A stretch of DNA of 64,000 nucleotides from Psychrobacillus glaciei (lineage in GTDB: Bacteria; Bacillota; Bacilli; Bacillales_A; Planococcaceae), in the NCBI RefSeq assembly GCF_008973485.1, contig NZ_CP031223.1, positions 4,240,001 through 4,304,000 on the forward strand, written 5' to 3'. Under the pieces are notes generated by a model. The model made no database searches and was not told the DNA's origin. It worked only from the letters and a program-made list of their open reading frames with translations. Below are positions 62,896-64,000 of this stretch, one piece after another (the first letter of the stretch is position 1; each line of letters begins with the position of its first letter). A program made the translations under genes and the position numbers.

Positions 62896-64000
62896 TCACC
62901 TTCCTCATCCTGTTCAATGTTAAGTGTGAAAAATACCGTTGTTCCAAGACCTTCTTCACTTTCTGCCCAAATGGAACCTCCATGTGCTTCAATCATTTCC
63001 CGGGCAATCGCTAATCCTAGACCAGTTCCTCCCATAGATCTTGCCCTAGCACGATCTACTCGATAAAAACGATCGAAAATACGCTCTACATTTTCAGAAG
63101 GTATTCCCATACCATCATCCGATATCATAACTTTCAACTCTTGGTCCTTCCCAACTATACCAAATCGTATATTTCCACCATCTGGTGAATACTTTAATGC
63201 ATTAGAAATAATATTATCAATTACTTGCGTTAGTTTATCGGTGTCTATCTCTACATAGTATGGTACATCCGGAAGGATTCGATGAAAAGTTACATTTTGT
63301 GATTTAGATAACTCAAAACGATCAATGATTCGATTGAAAAATTGATTGAAATTCACAACATCACGATTTAATTCATAATCTCTACTATCCATTTTTGATA
63401 ACTGAAGTAGATCATTTACTAGGCGAATCATTCGTTGTGTTTCTGTTTGGGTAACTTGTAGGAAGGATGGTGCAATTCCCTCGTCTTTCCAAGCTCCATC
63501 CGCAAGTGCTTCTAAATAACTACTCATGGTCGTAAGAGGCGTCCGCAATTCATGAGAAACATTTGCTACAAATTCTCTCCGTTCCATATCAATTTTCTCT
63601 TGTTCGGTATTGTCATGAAGAACTGCTATGAATCCATTCACAAAACCTGTTTCTTTTTGAATAACGGAGAAATTTACACGCAATATAAAAGGTCTTTCTT
63701 GTGTGCTAAAATCGAGTGTCATGGATTCCTTGGAGTGAATTAAGTCTTCAAATGATTGCGCCATGTCGATTCCTAATACAGAAATAATAGGACGATTTAA
63801 GACCATTTCTCTAGGAATACGGAGAAATTGAAGCGCTGGATCATTGATTAAAATAACTCTTCCTTTCCTGTCTGTTGCAATTACACCATCTGTCATATTG
63901 GTAAGAACAGAAGCAAGCTTTCTTCTTTCCGCTTCAGTCGTAGATTGGGCTTCCTGTAATCGATTGGTTAAATGGTTAAAGGCAATTGCAAGTTGACCAA
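62886..64000 (-). CDS. walK: Essential cell-wall sensor histidine kinase WalK (C-terminal part; start outside window)
   Basis: 371 residues are visible on the minus strand, from FGQLAIAFNHLTNRLQEAQS (end of HAMP) through a PAS domain (MTDGVIATDRKGRVILINDPALQF) to HisKA with VSHELRTPLTTM (phospho-His) and HATPase with NIISNALKYS, SDDGMGIP and GTGLGLAIA. The last residues are EQDEEGEWD. It controls peptidoglycan hydrolase genes with WalR. The PAS domain and the two HAMP/sensor parts lie partly or wholly outside the window. Confidence 0.95.
   Translation of the reverse strand, partial: GQLAIAFNHLTNRLQEAQSTTEAERRKLASVLTNMTDGVIATDRKGRVILINDPALQFLRIPREMVLNRPIISVLGIDMAQSFEDLIHSKESMTLDFSTQERPFILRVNFSVIQKETGFVNGFIAVLHDNTEQEKIDMERREFVANVSHELRTPLTTMSSYLEALADGAWKDEGIAPSFLQVTQTETQRMIRLVNDLLQLSKMDSRDYELNRDVVNFNQFFNRIIDRFELSKSQNVTFHRILPDVPYYVEIDTDKLTQVIDNIISNALKYSPDGGNIRFGIVGKDQELKVMISDDGMGIPSENVERIFDRFYRVDRARARSMGGTGLGLAIAREMIEAHGGSIWAESEEGLGTTVFFTLNIEQDEEGEWD

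Noticed and set aside
1-64000. tRNA or rRNA genes
   Set aside because: I saw no cloverleaf with CCA-proximal and TTCRA features nor any rRNA segment; a tRNAscan run would be needed to be certain.

Overview
The window looks like a chromosomal segment from a low-GC, spore-former-type Firmicute close to Psychrobacillus or Lysinibacillus (Planococcaceae/Bacillaceae). The reasons are the AT-rich sequence, strong AGGAGG-type ribosome binding sites, SAM-I and lysine riboswitches of the Bacillus kind, and the conserved near-origin cluster walK-yycH-yycI-walJ-htrC-rlmH at the right end. The genus is inferred; no rRNA gene or other decisive marker is present. I saw no tRNA, rRNA or CRISPR array.

Layout. 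1-9860: methionine salvage. Two divergent SAM-I riboswitches control mtnK-mtnA plus a sugar-type ABC transporter (probable methylthioribose importer) on the left, and mtnW-mtnX-mtnB-mtnD on the right. 9.9-20.6 kb: tatC-tatA, an EAL protein, a TraB-family protein, an HmoA-type heme monooxygenase, a marR-MFS pair, copC/copD and a lysine-riboswitch amino-acid ABC transporter. 20.6-27.8 kb: a chemotaxis receptor, a phosphonate-type ABC transporter (phnD-phnC-phnE-phnE) and a divergent cytosolic 5'-nucleotidase-like enzyme. 28-34 kb: a plastic segment with a broken IS110-family element carrying a candidate bridge-RNA region, an ORF-less group II intron inserted into a dispersed repeat, several small lipoprotein genes, and repeat-borne terminators. 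34-43 kb: sulfatase, dicarboxylate/glutamate symporter with a GlnK/GlnL-like two-component system, an acetyltransferase, an ECF S component and an ECF sigma/anti-sigma pair.

43-56.7 kb is the most unusual part. Three extra copies of the last codons of rlmH (encoding GEPYHK-stop, differing mostly by synonymous bases) lie at 43.3, 45.4 and 47.0 kb in direct orientation with the true rlmH 3' end at 56.2 kb. This is the arrangement expected of SCC-like cassettes integrated at rlmH (orfX in staphylococci). The segments hold a Fic relic with tetR-SDR; an RlmN/Cfr-family rRNA methyltransferase; and a 9-kb mosaic with a decayed cupin gene, an S-layer-domain relic, two csrA genes, a 1071-residue flagellin with tandem hypervariable repeats, IS remnants and a GC-richer two-component system. 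No ccr recombinase is visible.

56.2-64 kb is core near-origin DNA: rlmH, a CxxH/CxxC micro-protein gene, a dense cluster of DnaA boxes, htrC, an intact IS3-family insertion, walJ, yycI, yycH and the 3' part of walK.

Several operons share one regulatory layout: the binding-protein gene comes first (or just before ATPase/permease) and is followed directly by an intrinsic terminator, which should give excess binding protein over membrane components.
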